Positions 15,049 through 24,800 of a DNA stretch of 64,000 nt are shown here, one piece after another (the first letter of the stretch is position 1; every line of letters starts with the position of its first letter). A program made the translations under genes and the position numbers. This stretch comes from a virus: IMG/VR virus record IMGVR_UViG_3300034198_009894, positions 1 through 64,000 of that record, one strand, 5' to 3'. The notes beneath the pieces were generated by a model. It had not been told where the DNA came from and made no database searches. It saw only the letters and a program-made list of their open reading frames with translations.

Positions 15049-15056
15049 TATTTATG
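15049..15056 (-). promoter_or_regulatory. Late promoter octamer CATAAATA
   Basis: 17 nt upstream of the ATG at 15031 and overlapping the TAA of the upstream gene; AGGAA ribosome-binding site follows. Confidence 0.7.
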
Positions 15057-18000
15057 CGCCACCAACTTTACCACTTCCGGCTGGAGCTTCTTCCACAATT
15101 GCTGTAGTACAAGTGCTACTAAAGTTACTTGCTTTTACTATTAACGAATATGACTGTCCGCTGACGGTGGGAGTTCCAGTTAAGGTGATAACATAATTAT
15201 TGCCTGATTTTGCGCCTGTAGCTTTTATTCCACTAGGGAGTCTATTCTTTAAAAATACAAATGACGCTAAGGTGGCATTTGTTACCGTTATACTTCCGTT
15301 ATATGGAACTCCTTTTACAAACACGTTCGGCGCGACAGTTCCTACTACGGGCGTAGTACACGCAGGCTGTTTTGCTACAACTCCTGCTCCTACACTGAAT
15401 TCTGTTATTTGTGCTGCGGCTTTTCCTCCGCCACAAGCATTGGTAGCATTCACAGTTGCGCCCCACGGTTGATCCTCTGTTGTAGGAGTTCCGCTGAGAG
15501 TTAGAACATAATTAGCTCCACTTGGAGCCCCAGTTACTGTTATTCCAGTTGGCAGTCCGCTTATGGTAGCCACTGTTGCTTTGCTTACGGTTATAGTTAC
15601 GGGACCGTAAGCCACATTTCGCTGAAAAGCTGACTGCGTTGTAGTCATTTTTGACACAGACGGAGTATCACATACTGGGGCAGAGGCAACGATACCGTTT
15701 CCTATCTTAACGTCTTTTATTTCTGTGGTGGTTTTTCCACTGCCACAGGCGTTAGTAGCACTAACTGTAGCACTCCATACTTCAGCAGCATCGGTAGGTG
15801 TGCCGCTGATTGTAATTACATAATTACCAGCATTAACAGCTCCAGTCTGCGTGATTCCTTTAGGAAGACCAGTGATTGTAGCTGCGGTCGCTTTGCTTAC
15901 TGTTAGCGTTGCGGGGCCGTATGCTACATTCTTTTGAAACTGAGTGGATGTTAACTGGGCAGCAATCGGAGTATCACATTCTGGTGCCGCCGCAACTGTT
16001 CCACTTCCAATTTGTATGTCTGATACTTCAGCATCGTCATTTCCGCCTTCACAAACATTGGCGGCGCTAGCTTTAATTGTCCAAGAACCAGCAGTAGTTG
16101 GAGTGCCACTGATTGTGAGTACATAATTAGAACCGCTAATTGCCCCAGTGGCAGTAATTCCAGCCGGCATTCCACTTAGTGTGGCAATGGTTGCGTTAGC
16201 TATAGTTAGCGTTGTTGTTGTATATGCTACGTTTCTTTGAAATACTGTGTTAGACAGTAACGGAATATCTGGAGCAGCGCAGCGCGGTGCCCCGAGTACA
16301 GTTCCACTAGCGATTTGTTTATTCAAAAGTTGACCAACAATTCCTCCGCACTCATTCTTGGCGCTGATTATAATTGAGTATGTACCCACTGTTGTAGGAG
16401 TACCACTCAACGTGTAAGTAACACTTGAAGAAGTAGACGTGACGGTTCCATTAATCCCCGGCAATCCATTTATTGTTATTGAAGCGTCCCCGTCCGTTAC
16501 CGGAGAAATTAATATAGTTACTGGACCGTATGGCACGTTCTTTTGAAATTGTGTTTGAGCCAGAGTGGTTGTTACTGTTGGAGTGTCACATTGTGGCGCT
16601 GCTGCCACTGTTCCATTTCCAATTGATATGTCTTTTACTTCAGCGGTTGTTTTTCCTTCGCCGCAAGCGTTGGCCGCACTAACCTTTGCCGCCCAAGTAC
16701 CAGCAGTAGTTGGAGTGCCACTGATTGTGAATACATAATTAGCTCCACTGATTGCTCCCTCGGCAGTAATGCCAGCTGGTAATCCGGTAACTGTAGCAGT
16801 GGTGGCGTTAGTGATGGTTAGAGTTGTTGGTCCATAAGCAGTGCTAACTTGTAGTGCGGTAGACTGTAGTGTTGGCACCGTTGGAGCAACGCAGAGAGGG
16901 GCATCCAAAACTACTCCACTGGAAACCTCAAAATTGTTGATAACCGTTTTTAATTTACCAGAGCCGCAATCATTTGTAGCAGTGACTAATATCTTCCAAC
17001 TTTGCGCTGCGTCAGTTGGCGTGCCGCTGACAGTGAATACATAATTGAGTCCACTAACAGCACCCACAGCAGTAACTCCACTGGGTAGCCCACTTAAAGT
17101 AGCAGTGGTGGCGTTGTTTATAGTTAGAGTTGTCGGACCATACGCTACATTCTTTTGAAAAATTGGAGTAGCAAACGCGCTTATTGTTGGGGTAGTACAT
17201 AGTGGGGCTGGATCTACTTTTCCGCTGCCGGCATTCAAATTACTGACGACGGAAGTAGTTTTTCCTCCACCACAAGCATTTTCTGCTGCTATCACCATAG
17301 CGTATACTTGTCCACTAGTAGTGGGAGTTCCACTTAAGTTAATAACATAGTCAGCTCCATCAACCGCTCCAGTTTGATTTATACCAGTCGGAATAGTTCC
17401 TGTTAATGTTGCTTTTGTGGCATTTTTAACTGTGATTTTTCCCGTATACGCTATTTGTTCCACGAACGTATTTGGATCTACTAATATAACTAGTGGGCTA
17501 GTACAAATTGGAGCTGCGGTTACAGTTCCAGTTCCCACACTTGACCCTATTATTGAAGACTTGGTTTTTCCACCGCCGCAATCATTATCGGCACTTACTA
17601 ATACTTCCCATTTTTGATCGGCAGTTGTAGGGGTACCGCTAACGGTAAATTTGTAATTGACTCCATCTTGTTGTCCAGTGGCTGCTACTCCAGTTGGAAG
17701 TCCACTAATAGTGGCGCCCGTGGCATTAGTGATCGTAATTGTGCCACTATACGCTACATTTCTTTGAAATGCGGTTGCTCCAAAAGTTAGTGATACACTT
17801 GGAACAACACAAAGTGGAGCCGCAGATACCGTACCAGTAAGAACAGTTCTTCTTGAGGTATTAGTACTACAAGTAGAACCACTATTGGTGGCATCCACTA
17901 GTATAGTATATGACTCTATGCTAATAGTAGGTGTACCCGATAACGTTAGTATGTAATTAGCTCCGTTAGCAGCACCCGTACTGGTAATACCAGTTGGGAG

Positions 18001-21000
18001 CCCAGTTATAGTAGCGCTAGTAGCATTAGTTATCGTAACAGACCCACTATAAGCAACGCTTTTTTGAAATTGAGTTGAACTCAGTGTTCCTATAGATGGA
18101 GCGGCACATGGTGGGGCTGCTGCCACTGTTCCTTTACCAATGGGAATATTAGTTATCTCACTAGTAGTTTTTCCTCCACCACACGCATTAGTACCGCTTA
18201 TTGTAGCAGCCCAGGTCTGTGATGCGACCGTAGGAGTTCCACTTAGTGTAAGAACGTAACCATTGTCACTGGCCGCACCGGTTACGGTAATGCCAGTTGG
18301 AAGTCCGCTGATGGTGGCGATAGTTGCGTTAGGTATCGTTAACGTCGCAGAGTATGCTACCGCTGCTTGAAAATTTGTAGAAGAAAGTTGTGAAACAGTT
18401 GGTTTAGTACATAGCGGAGCTGGTCGTACTGTTCCGGAACCAGCCGCTAATGTAGCCGTGGAAGTAGTTTTCCCACCACCACAAGCATTAGTAGCACTTA
18501 CAGATGCTGTCCACGCCTCTTCTGTTGTAGGAGTTCCGCTGAGTGTTAGTACATAATTAGCTCCGCTGACTGCGCCTGTACTAGTAACTCCAGTTGGAAG
18601 TCCAGTTATAGTAGCGCTAGTTGCGTTTGATACAGTGATTGTCTCACCAGTCGCTACATTTTTTTGAAACACTGCTGTCCCTAAACTTGTAGTAGTAGGG
18701 GTTGTACAAGCTGGTGGAGGAGCTACTGTCCCAGATCCCAAATAATTATTAGGGAAAGACAGACTGCTTGACGAATCAACGCAGTTTTTCCCCGAATTTA
18801 TTGCTTGAATTTTTATGTCGTATGCTTGACCGCTTACCGTAGGAGTTCCACTAATAGTGAATACATAGCTGGTTCCACTAGCTGCGCCAGTAGCTGTTAT
18901 TCCAGTTGGTAGTCCAGTTATAGTAGCTGTAGTTGTGTTTTGTAAACCAATGTAACTTGTAAACGCAACGTTGGCTTGAAACTTAAAGACGGTGTAAGTA
19001 GATAATGCTGAACTGGAGCAACCAAATCCTGGGGCGGTTCTAGAAACACCTGTTGATATCGCTTGATCGTTCAGGAAAATAGCATTATCTGGAAAACTGT
19101 AGACTTCTACACCGGTGTAGGTCTCCGCAGCGCGACATATCCCAAATTTAGCTGGAGCGTTGATAGTCATCAATATAGGACCAAATTTTTGATAGGGTAA
19201 CGTTGGGGTTCCTTGAATACTGAATGCTATATGTTCAGGATAACTAGAATTAGCTGGCGCCGGACTGATGGTTATTCCCGTTGGTAGCATAGGTATTCCG
19301 GCTGCGACACTTGCGGAGCTAGTACTAAATATAGCAGACTCGCCATTAATGTAAAAAGTATGATTGTACTCAAATTTTTCTCTAAACATTGGCAGCGGGG
19401 TGGGCTGAGATTTAATGGGGACACAGGGCGATAAATTAGTCACAGTTCCGCTACCAGCACTGATATTGGCAACCGATGATGAAAATTCTTTATCAGCGAG
19501 ATTATTTTCAGCACTCACCGCTATATTATAGGGTTGACTAGTGGAGGTAGGAGTTCCACTAAGTGTAAAAATATAATCGCTGCCACTTGCCGCACCTACA
19601 GCAGTTATTCCAGCAGGAAGCCCGCTTATAGTAGCACTAGTAGCATTGGTGACTTTAACAGTTCCTGTATATTTGGTCTCAATTTTAAAAGAATTAGAAG
19701 AAATGAAGCCGACCGATGGTTTGGGACTAGTTCGTTCCGCTAACGATTTAGTAACAGTACCAGTTCCCGCACTTACGTTAACCAGATTTCTAGGCGGTTC
19801 CTGAGTACAAAACTGAGAGGAAGCATTAACTTTAATATCGTATACTTGACCCCCTTTATTCGGTGTACCAGATAACGTTAGAAGATAATCACGCCCAAAT
19901 GCCTGACCAGTTACAGTAATTCCACTAGGTAAATTGGCTAAATTTTCTTTTGCTATGCCTGCCGTTTGAGCCTGTTTAACAGTAATGCTTCCAGTATACG
20001 CAACACCAGAGGCAAAAGCATTTGGACTTACTGTTTGTACATCTGGATCTATACATTTAATATATCCAGTGGCAATTTGAATGGCAGTCGCAGTATTAGT
20101 AAAACAAGTGCTACCAGTATTAGTTGCGTCAAATCTAATGTTATACGTGGCTCCAGGGGGTCCAGAAGCAGTTCCACTAATTGTTATGCGATATCCAGTT
20201 CCGAACGGTGTTGAACTTGTTGCTGTAATTCCAATTGGAAGACCATATATTTTTGGAGCAGAGGTACAGTTGAATACGTCTATCGTGCCTGTATAAGCAT
20301 CAAATATTCTAAAGTTATTTTCACTTGTAAGAGTCGCAGTTGGTAGTACGCACGAATCGTACTGAACTGTACCGCTACCCGCTGAGCCACTAATAGTATT
20401 AGTTTCAACCCCAGAAACTTCGTTAGTAGCAGTGACTGTAGCTGCCCACGACTCTCCACCGACTGTGGGTTTTCCAGTAATAGTGAATATGTAACTTGTG
20501 CCGCTTCTAACTCCGGTAGCAGTTATTCCAGCTGGGAGTCCAGTTATAGTAGCGCTAGTAGCATTAGATATCGTCAATGTACTATTGTAGTTAAAATTTG
20601 CCTGAAATATAGAGTTGATTTTATCTGGTTGTGATAGTGAGTTAGTCGCTATTTTTCTTATAGTGGGCGCGGTTGCTTTTTCTTTATTCACAGTCCCAGT
20701 TGCCACAGATGTTAATCCGGTACTTGCTTGACCGCATCCACCAGGATTATTAATGGCGTTTATTTTAAAATCAAATATTTGTCCACTAGTAGTTGGAGTT
20801 CCAAGAAATCTAGCTGTAAAAGTAGTGCCAACTTTTGAGTTGGAACTGTATACAACACCAGTTGGTAGTCCAGTAACTGTAATGCCAGTGGCATTTTCTA
20901 TAGTAACATTTCCAGTGTAATACACACCTTTTTGAAATGTAGTATTATCAAGTGTTCCAATTGTTGGAGTGGTACATGGAGTTAGTCCTACCTTGCCCGA

Positions 21001-21588
21001 CACCACTAACGTTGGAGACATACCAGAGGCAGCACATCCGCCTGGGCTATTCCCGCCAGTTACTGAAATATTGTATGACTGATTAACAGTTGGAGTTCCA
21101 GATAGAGTCCAAACATAATTACTTCCGCTTGTCGCTCCAGTTCTATTAATACCAGTAGGCAGCCCTGAAATTCCACTACTAGTGGCGTTATTTATGGTGA
21201 TTGTTCCATTAAATGCTTGTCCTAGTATAAAATTTAGCGGAGGACTAACTGTTCCAATTGATGGAGTCGCGCATGCTGGCGCTCCTACCGTGCCCGAAAC
21301 TGTTGTTCCTATTTTTCTGTTACACCCAACAGCATCAGCGTTGGTGGCTTCAAAATACATTTTGTATTTTTCACCAGAGGTAGTGGGAGTTCCAGCTAAT
21401 GATATACTTGATCCACTAGTTTGTCTAGTGACTCCAGATACACTTATTCCCGATGGCAGCCCTGTCACTGTTATACTAGTCGCGTTACTGAAATAATATG
21501 AGCCGGACATATATACGCCCTGTCGCATATTGGTAAATACTCCAGGAACAGTAGTAGCTGGTGCTGGGTTAACGCATGGAAATGGCAT
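15052..21588 (-). CDS. Giant PIG-repeat virion protein (about 21 repeats)
   Basis: 2178 residues. I count about 21 tandem units of roughly 100 residues, each running P(T/S)-x-FQxNVAYxGxxTIxNAT, a second strand pair GLPTGIT, the turn TGAxSGxxY, and the closing strands LSGTPT...W...V.ATNxCG. This is the putative-Ig fold. Units 10-20 are most alike, suggesting recent expansion, while units 4-9 are diverged and one (unit 8) is longer. It is probably a long flexible fibre or surface adhesin. Recombination between units could change length. No catalytic or anchoring motif is visible. Confidence 0.8.
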   Translation of the reverse strand: MPFPCVNPAPATTVPGVFTNMRQGVYMSGSYYFSNATSITVTGLPSGISVSGVTRQTSGSSISLAGTPTTSGEKYKMYFEATNADAVGCNRKIGTTVSGTVGAPACATPSIGTVSPPLNFILGQAFNGTITINNATSSGISGLPTGINRTGATSGSNYVWTLSGTPTVNQSYNISVTGGNSPGGCAASGMSPTLVVSGKVGLTPCTTPTIGTLDNTTFQKGVYYTGNVTIENATGITVTGLPTGVVYSSNSKVGTTFTARFLGTPTTSGQIFDFKINAINNPGGCGQASTGLTSVATGTVNKEKATAPTIRKIATNSLSQPDKINSIFQANFNYNSTLTISNATSATITGLPAGITATGVRSGTSYIFTITGKPTVGGESWAATVTATNEVSGVETNTISGSAGSGTVQYDSCVLPTATLTSENNFRIFDAYTGTIDVFNCTSAPKIYGLPIGITATSSTPFGTGYRITISGTASGPPGATYNIRFDATNTGSTCFTNTATAIQIATGYIKCIDPDVQTVSPNAFASGVAYTGSITVKQAQTAGIAKENLANLPSGITVTGQAFGRDYLLTLSGTPNKGGQVYDIKVNASSQFCTQEPPRNLVNVSAGTGTVTKSLAERTSPKPSVGFISSNSFKIETKYTGTVKVTNATSATISGLPAGITAVGAASGSDYIFTLSGTPTSTSQPYNIAVSAENNLADKEFSSSVANISAGSGTVTNLSPCVPIKSQPTPLPMFREKFEYNHTFYINGESAIFSTSSASVAAGIPMLPTGITISPAPANSSYPEHIAFSIQGTPTLPYQKFGPILMTINAPAKFGICRAAETYTGVEVYSFPDNAIFLNDQAISTGVSRTAPGFGCSSSALSTYTVFKFQANVAFTSYIGLQNTTTATITGLPTGITATGAASGTSYVFTISGTPTVSGQAYDIKIQAINSGKNCVDSSSSLSFPNNYLGSGTVAPPPACTTPTTTSLGTAVFQKNVATGETITVSNATSATITGLPTGVTSTGAVSGANYVLTLSGTPTTEEAWTASVSATNACGGGKTTSTATLAAGSGTVRPAPLCTKPTVSQLSSTNFQAAVAYSATLTIPNATIATISGLPTGITVTGAASDNGYVLTLSGTPTVASQTWAATISGTNACGGGKTTSEITNIPIGKGTVAAAPPCAAPSIGTLSSTQFQKSVAYSGSVTITNATSATITGLPTGITSTGAANGANYILTLSGTPTISIESYTILVDATNSGSTCSTNTSRRTVLTGTVSAAPLCVVPSVSLTFGATAFQRNVAYSGTITITNATGATISGLPTGVAATGQQDGVNYKFTVSGTPTTADQKWEVLVSADNDCGGGKTKSSIIGSSVGTGTVTAAPICTSPLVILVDPNTFVEQIAYTGKITVKNATKATLTGTIPTGINQTGAVDGADYVINLSGTPTTSGQVYAMVIAAENACGGGKTTSVVSNLNAGSGKVDPAPLCTTPTISAFATPIFQKNVAYGPTTLTINNATTATLSGLPSGVTAVGAVSGLNYVFTVSGTPTDAAQSWKILVTATNDCGSGKLKTVINNFEVSSGVVLDAPLCVAPTVPTLQSTALQVSTAYGPTTLTITNATTATVTGLPAGITAEGAISGANYVFTISGTPTTAGTWAAKVSAANACGEGKTTAEVKDISIGNGTVAAAPQCDTPTVTTTLAQTQFQKNVPYGPVTILISPVTDGDASITINGLPGINGTVTSTSSSVTYTLSGTPTTVGTYSIIISAKNECGGIVGQLLNKQIASGTVLGAPRCAAPDIPLLSNTVFQRNVAYTTTTLTIANATIATLSGMPAGITATGAISGSNYVLTISGTPTTAGSWTIKASAANVCEGGNDDAEVSDIQIGSGTVAAAPECDTPIAAQLTSTQFQKNVAYGPATLTVSKATAATITGLPKGITQTGAVNAGNYVITISGTPTDAAEVWSATVSATNACGSGKTTTEIKDVKIGNGIVASAPVCDTPSVSKMTTTQSAFQRNVAYGPVTITVSKATVATISGLPTGITVTGAPSGANYVLTLSGTPTTEDQPWGATVNATNACGGGKAAAQITEFSVGAGVVAKQPACTTPVVGTVAPNVFVKGVPYNGSITVTNATLASFVFLKNRLPSGIKATGAKSGNNYVITLTGTPTVSGQSYSLIVKASNFSSTCTTAIVEEAPAGSGKVGGA

Positions 21589-21590
21589 AA

Positions 21591-22028
21591 TTATTTAATG
21601 TTGTTCTTTAAAGTATCTAAGTTCATTTGTCTTAGTATGGTAAAATCGTTTATACTAGTATTTAGCACAGATTTTGGATAATAGTTCAACACATACTTAG
21701 CGTGACCCACAATTACTAAATAATGTTCTTCGGCCTGAGTATCGTTTGCTGCTACTAAATTTACTTCAGTAATATCACTGAGCATAAGCGTATAGCAAAT
21801 GCCCATAGCTCTAGTTAGAGTACAATAAGTATTGTCCGATAACATAGTCCAGGGATCAGGCCACGATTCACTATCAGCCCAGTGTAAATGATGATTTATT
21901 AATGGGGCTCTTTGCCACCAATCATCAACCGCTACACAAACTTTATCCAAAGACATACCACGAATTTCAATACGAAGACTTTTCCACTCTCTTATTCTAT
22001 AGTTATAGTCTGCCTGAAAAACGTTCAT
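21591..22028 (-). CDS. Conserved virion-associated hypothetical protein
   Basis: 145 residues, rich in Trp and His in the middle: DDWWQRAPLINHHLHWAD, then SWPDPWTMLSDNTYC and TRAMGICYTLML. Similar proteins occur in T4-like environmental phages next to fibre genes. It is packed between two PIG-containing fibre genes with gaps of 1-2 nt, so it may be a fibre assembly factor or connector (inference). No transmembrane segment or enzyme motif is visible. Confidence 0.7.
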   Translation of the reverse strand: MNVFQADYNYRIREWKSLRIEIRGMSLDKVCVAVDDWWQRAPLINHHLHWADSESWPDPWTMLSDNTYCTLTRAMGICYTLMLSDITEVNLVAANDTQAEEHYLVIVGHAKYVLNYYPKSVLNTSINDFTILRQMNLDTLKNNIK

Positions 22029-22029
22029 A

Positions 22030-24093
22030 TTAGCTGAGTATTGTTTTCTTTAAGGATACAGTGCTATCGTTAACATCAGAAGATGATACTGCTGATGGAC
22101 GAATACTCCACGTATCAGTAGTAGGATCAAACTGATAGGTAAAACTTCTATCAACTATAAATCTATCAACGGCAAAATGTATATCGTGTAATTTATATTG
22201 CCACATTGTGTTTATATTATTTTTAATAGTTTCGCTGCGCCCTGGGTTTGTATAGCAAATAACAAATGCCGAAACAAATCCCAAAGTATTACCATCAGGC
22301 TGTACACTTCTCATCCATAATGGTAAAATTTCGTTTTTATTAATGCTTCCAAGCTGAGCAACTATCTGTTTTCTCATATTCACCAGACTAGCGGGATATA
22401 CCACTGTAACAGTGTTATTTATTTTTTCTGGCCACAATAATTCTTTGCTTACAGATGTATTATTGTCGTTTATTAAGTCATCAATTACTTTACTATATAC
22501 CACTTCATAAATTACTTTACCAGTAGAATCTTTTGCTACTGCGGTTTTTAATTCGCCCAAAACAACATTGCGCTTGTAGTGATTTCTATTGGCGGCTGTT
22601 ACATAGTCATTGGTAACAGAAGACGGTACTCCAAATAAATGATGAAATAGTATTTTTGACGCTTTTCCGTAGTACGGATCCGAAAGTCTGTAAATGTACT
22701 CATCAGGAAATATTTGATCGTTAGTAATCAAATCATCATACAATTCTCTTTGTTTTTCAGTGACGAATGCCTGTATGTACAAATTATCATAGGGAGTACT
22801 ATATGTATAGTTTACTGTTAAGTTAAAAGTTTTAGTTGAGGAAATAAAAGAGTAATCAGCATTCTGCGCTCTAACAGTAAACGTATAAACAGTTTTATTA
22901 TTAATATTCTGTGTAGTTGATAGAGTTTCAAAGGCAACTCGCCCAGAAATTTCTCCAGTTGAAAGCAAAGATAATCCGGGCGGTAAAGTTCCCGAGATTA
23001 AAGTATAAGTTAATGGTTCATTTGCTGTTGATTTTGCCAACACACTTGCCCTGCTTATCTCGGTGTTGCTAATTATTTCAAGATTTGATTCAGTGCTCCA
23101 TATTACTTCTGGATTTATATTGCCCTGAATTTTAAAATTCAATGACAGCGGAGCGCTTATTAAAGAACCTTTACTAACAGATACACTAATAACTACAGTA
23201 GTTAAGTTATCTCCAATAGTTGGAAGTAATAGAGTAATCCATCCTGAATCAGCATCGCATAGTATAGTGGCTACACCACTCATAATAGTAGCACTATATA
23301 TTAGCGGAGTTGTTGACACCGTATCAAAGTCGTGTCCTAAAATTTTAAACTTAAACTGTGTTCCTTGAGCAAATGTTCCCATTGAGTCACTGCTTAAGTA
23401 ATAAGAATAATATTCGTCTGTTTTTGAGATAGTAGCAGTAGGATGATTTACATTAAATATTGCCGGTGTTCTACCAACAAATCCAGCAATTGTTTCCTGA
23501 TTAATTATTGTGATGGAAAACGCGGCAGTTGAAAACTGTTCACCATTTGAAATTTTCAAAACAAACTCATATGTCTTAGACGTAGGACTTCCATTCGCGG
23601 TGTATTGAGCGCTTGGATAACCCTTTAACGCAGAATCTATTAATTCAAGTCCGTCTGGAAGTTCACCGTCTATAAATTCAATAGTTACTGTAGTATTTTC
23701 TAGTGGGTTTATATATGGCAAGTCAATTACGGTCCATACACTATCATTGTAACTACCTAAATTTGAATTAGTTGATGTAAATCTAGGAACTGATTCACTA
23801 CTAATAGTGAGGGAAAATGTTCTGTCTTTAATGGCAATTACAGTAGCAGATGATAACTCAGTTACTCTAACAGTAAATGATGTGGTATATGTAGTGTTTG
23901 TCGTGATTGGAGTTCCTGATAATACTCCAGATTGACTTAATGTTAATCCAGCAGGTAATACTCCATTTAGTAATACATATTTTAGTGTATTTGATGAGTT
24001 ACCTTTAGTAGCACTAAAAGAAAACGACATAGCTTTATTTTCTATGTACGCTCCTATATTTCCAGCCGAAGTATTCCAAGTTAATTGTGACAT
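22030..24093 (-). CDS. Fibre/adhesin with Ig-like N-terminal domains
   Basis: 687 residues. The first about 430 residues hold several putative-Ig domains, recognisable by LPAGLTLSQSGVLSGTP, LPDGLELIDSALKGYP and LPPGLSLLSTGEISGRV. The C-terminal 250 residues are a different, partly helical domain (AFVTEKQRELYDDLI, SDPYYGKASKILFHHLFG, LPLWMRSVQPDG, ...FAVDRFIVDRSF). This head-to-tail layout suits a baseplate-attached fibre. It lies directly downstream of the GH19 endolysin gene. Confidence 0.75.
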   Translation of the reverse strand: MSQLTWNTSAGNIGAYIENKAMSFSFSATKGNSSNTLKYVLLNGVLPAGLTLSQSGVLSGTPITTNTTYTTSFTVRVTELSSATVIAIKDRTFSLTISSESVPRFTSTNSNLGSYNDSVWTVIDLPYINPLENTTVTIEFIDGELPDGLELIDSALKGYPSAQYTANGSPTSKTYEFVLKISNGEQFSTAAFSITIINQETIAGFVGRTPAIFNVNHPTATISKTDEYYSYYLSSDSMGTFAQGTQFKFKILGHDFDTVSTTPLIYSATIMSGVATILCDADSGWITLLLPTIGDNLTTVVISVSVSKGSLISAPLSLNFKIQGNINPEVIWSTESNLEIISNTEISRASVLAKSTANEPLTYTLISGTLPPGLSLLSTGEISGRVAFETLSTTQNINNKTVYTFTVRAQNADYSFISSTKTFNLTVNYTYSTPYDNLYIQAFVTEKQRELYDDLITNDQIFPDEYIYRLSDPYYGKASKILFHHLFGVPSSVTNDYVTAANRNHYKRNVVLGELKTAVAKDSTGKVIYEVVYSKVIDDLINDNNTSVSKELLWPEKINNTVTVVYPASLVNMRKQIVAQLGSINKNEILPLWMRSVQPDGNTLGFVSAFVICYTNPGRSETIKNNINTMWQYKLHDIHFAVDRFIVDRSFTYQFDPTTDTWSIRPSAVSSSDVNDSTVSLKKTILS

Positions 24094-24094
24094 T

Positions 24095-24709
24095 TTATAA
24101 TAATTTCATTGCCAATTCATAATGATGTATACGATCTTCCAGTCCGTTTGTGCCACCATTAATTCGTTTTGTTAATCCAACAAAGTCTTTTCTATCACAG
24201 TAGCCGTTCAAATCATTATTGTCCCAGAACCAACCACTACTACTTACAGCACCCTCTGGAGTTTCCATATATGTCACGCACTCATCCACTGATATACCTA
24301 AACCATCGGCAAACTTAGTATAATTATCTCTGCCCGTAAGTTGTATTAAACCACGACCGCGAAACTTCCAACCATCACCGCTATTTTCTGATCCATTTTT
24401 CATTCTATTAGCATATACACGATTAGCTATCTTTTCTGGCTTACGCTCATATTGTTTTGCCAACTCTTCTGTTGGGAAGTATTTTTTGAATACAGTCATT
24501 AAACCCTGAGCACTGTAATTTAAATTTTCTTTTACAAAATTAAATCCACCGCTTTCGTGAATGATTTGAGCAAGATAACAAGCCAATCTTTCATTTGTAT
24601 TTGATATCTCATAGTAATCAACTACATCATTTAACGCATCTACGTATGATTCTAATATTGCTGGTTTTGTTTTTGGGCATAATTTTTTAAGTAGCGCTGC
24701 GGTAATCAT
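24095..24709 (-). CDS. GH19-type endolysin (chitinase-like muramidase)
   Basis: 204 residues, a single catalytic domain without signal peptide. GH19 signatures are the catalytic Glu in QIIHESGGF (about residue 51), LNYSAQGLM, the region NRVYANR, FRGRGLIQLTGRDNYTKF (substrate-binding loop), and the C-terminal TKRINGGTNGLEDR. It hydrolyses peptidoglycan glycan strands and needs a holin for release. A late octamer lies 19 nt upstream. The phage therefore has two wall hydrolases, the other at 2958-3542. Confidence 0.92.
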   Translation of the reverse strand: MITAALLKKLCPKTKPAILESYVDALNDVVDYYEISNTNERLACYLAQIIHESGGFNFVKENLNYSAQGLMTVFKKYFPTEELAKQYERKPEKIANRVYANRMKNGSENSGDGWKFRGRGLIQLTGRDNYTKFADGLGISVDECVTYMETPEGAVSSSGWFWDNNDLNGYCDRKDFVGLTKRINGGTNGLEDRIHHYELAMKLL

Positions 24710-24728
24710 ATTACATCCTCGTTGTATG

Positions 24729-24736
24729 TATTTATG
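24729..24736 (-). promoter_or_regulatory. Late promoter octamer CATAAATA
   Basis: 19 nt upstream of the endolysin ATG at 24709; the ribosome-binding site GAGGAT lies between. Confidence 0.7.
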
Positions 24737-24751
24737 ACTAGTAAATAAAAA

Positions 24752-24777
24752 ATCCCAGTCAAAAAATTGACTGGGAT
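24752..24777 (-). terminator. Rho-independent terminator
   Basis: Minus strand stem ATCCCAGTCAA/TTGACTGGGAT (11 bp, 4-nt loop) followed by TTTTTTA. It ends the transcript of the 24801-27953 gene before the endolysin late promoter. Confidence 0.9.
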
Positions 24778-24800
24778 GTTAAGAGCATCTTGTAAGCAGA

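Noticed and set aside
15052-21588. Reverse-transcriptase diversity (DGR) template/variable repeats
   Set aside because: No reverse transcriptase gene or template repeat is seen; the units differ by ordinary divergence, not adenine-specific changes.
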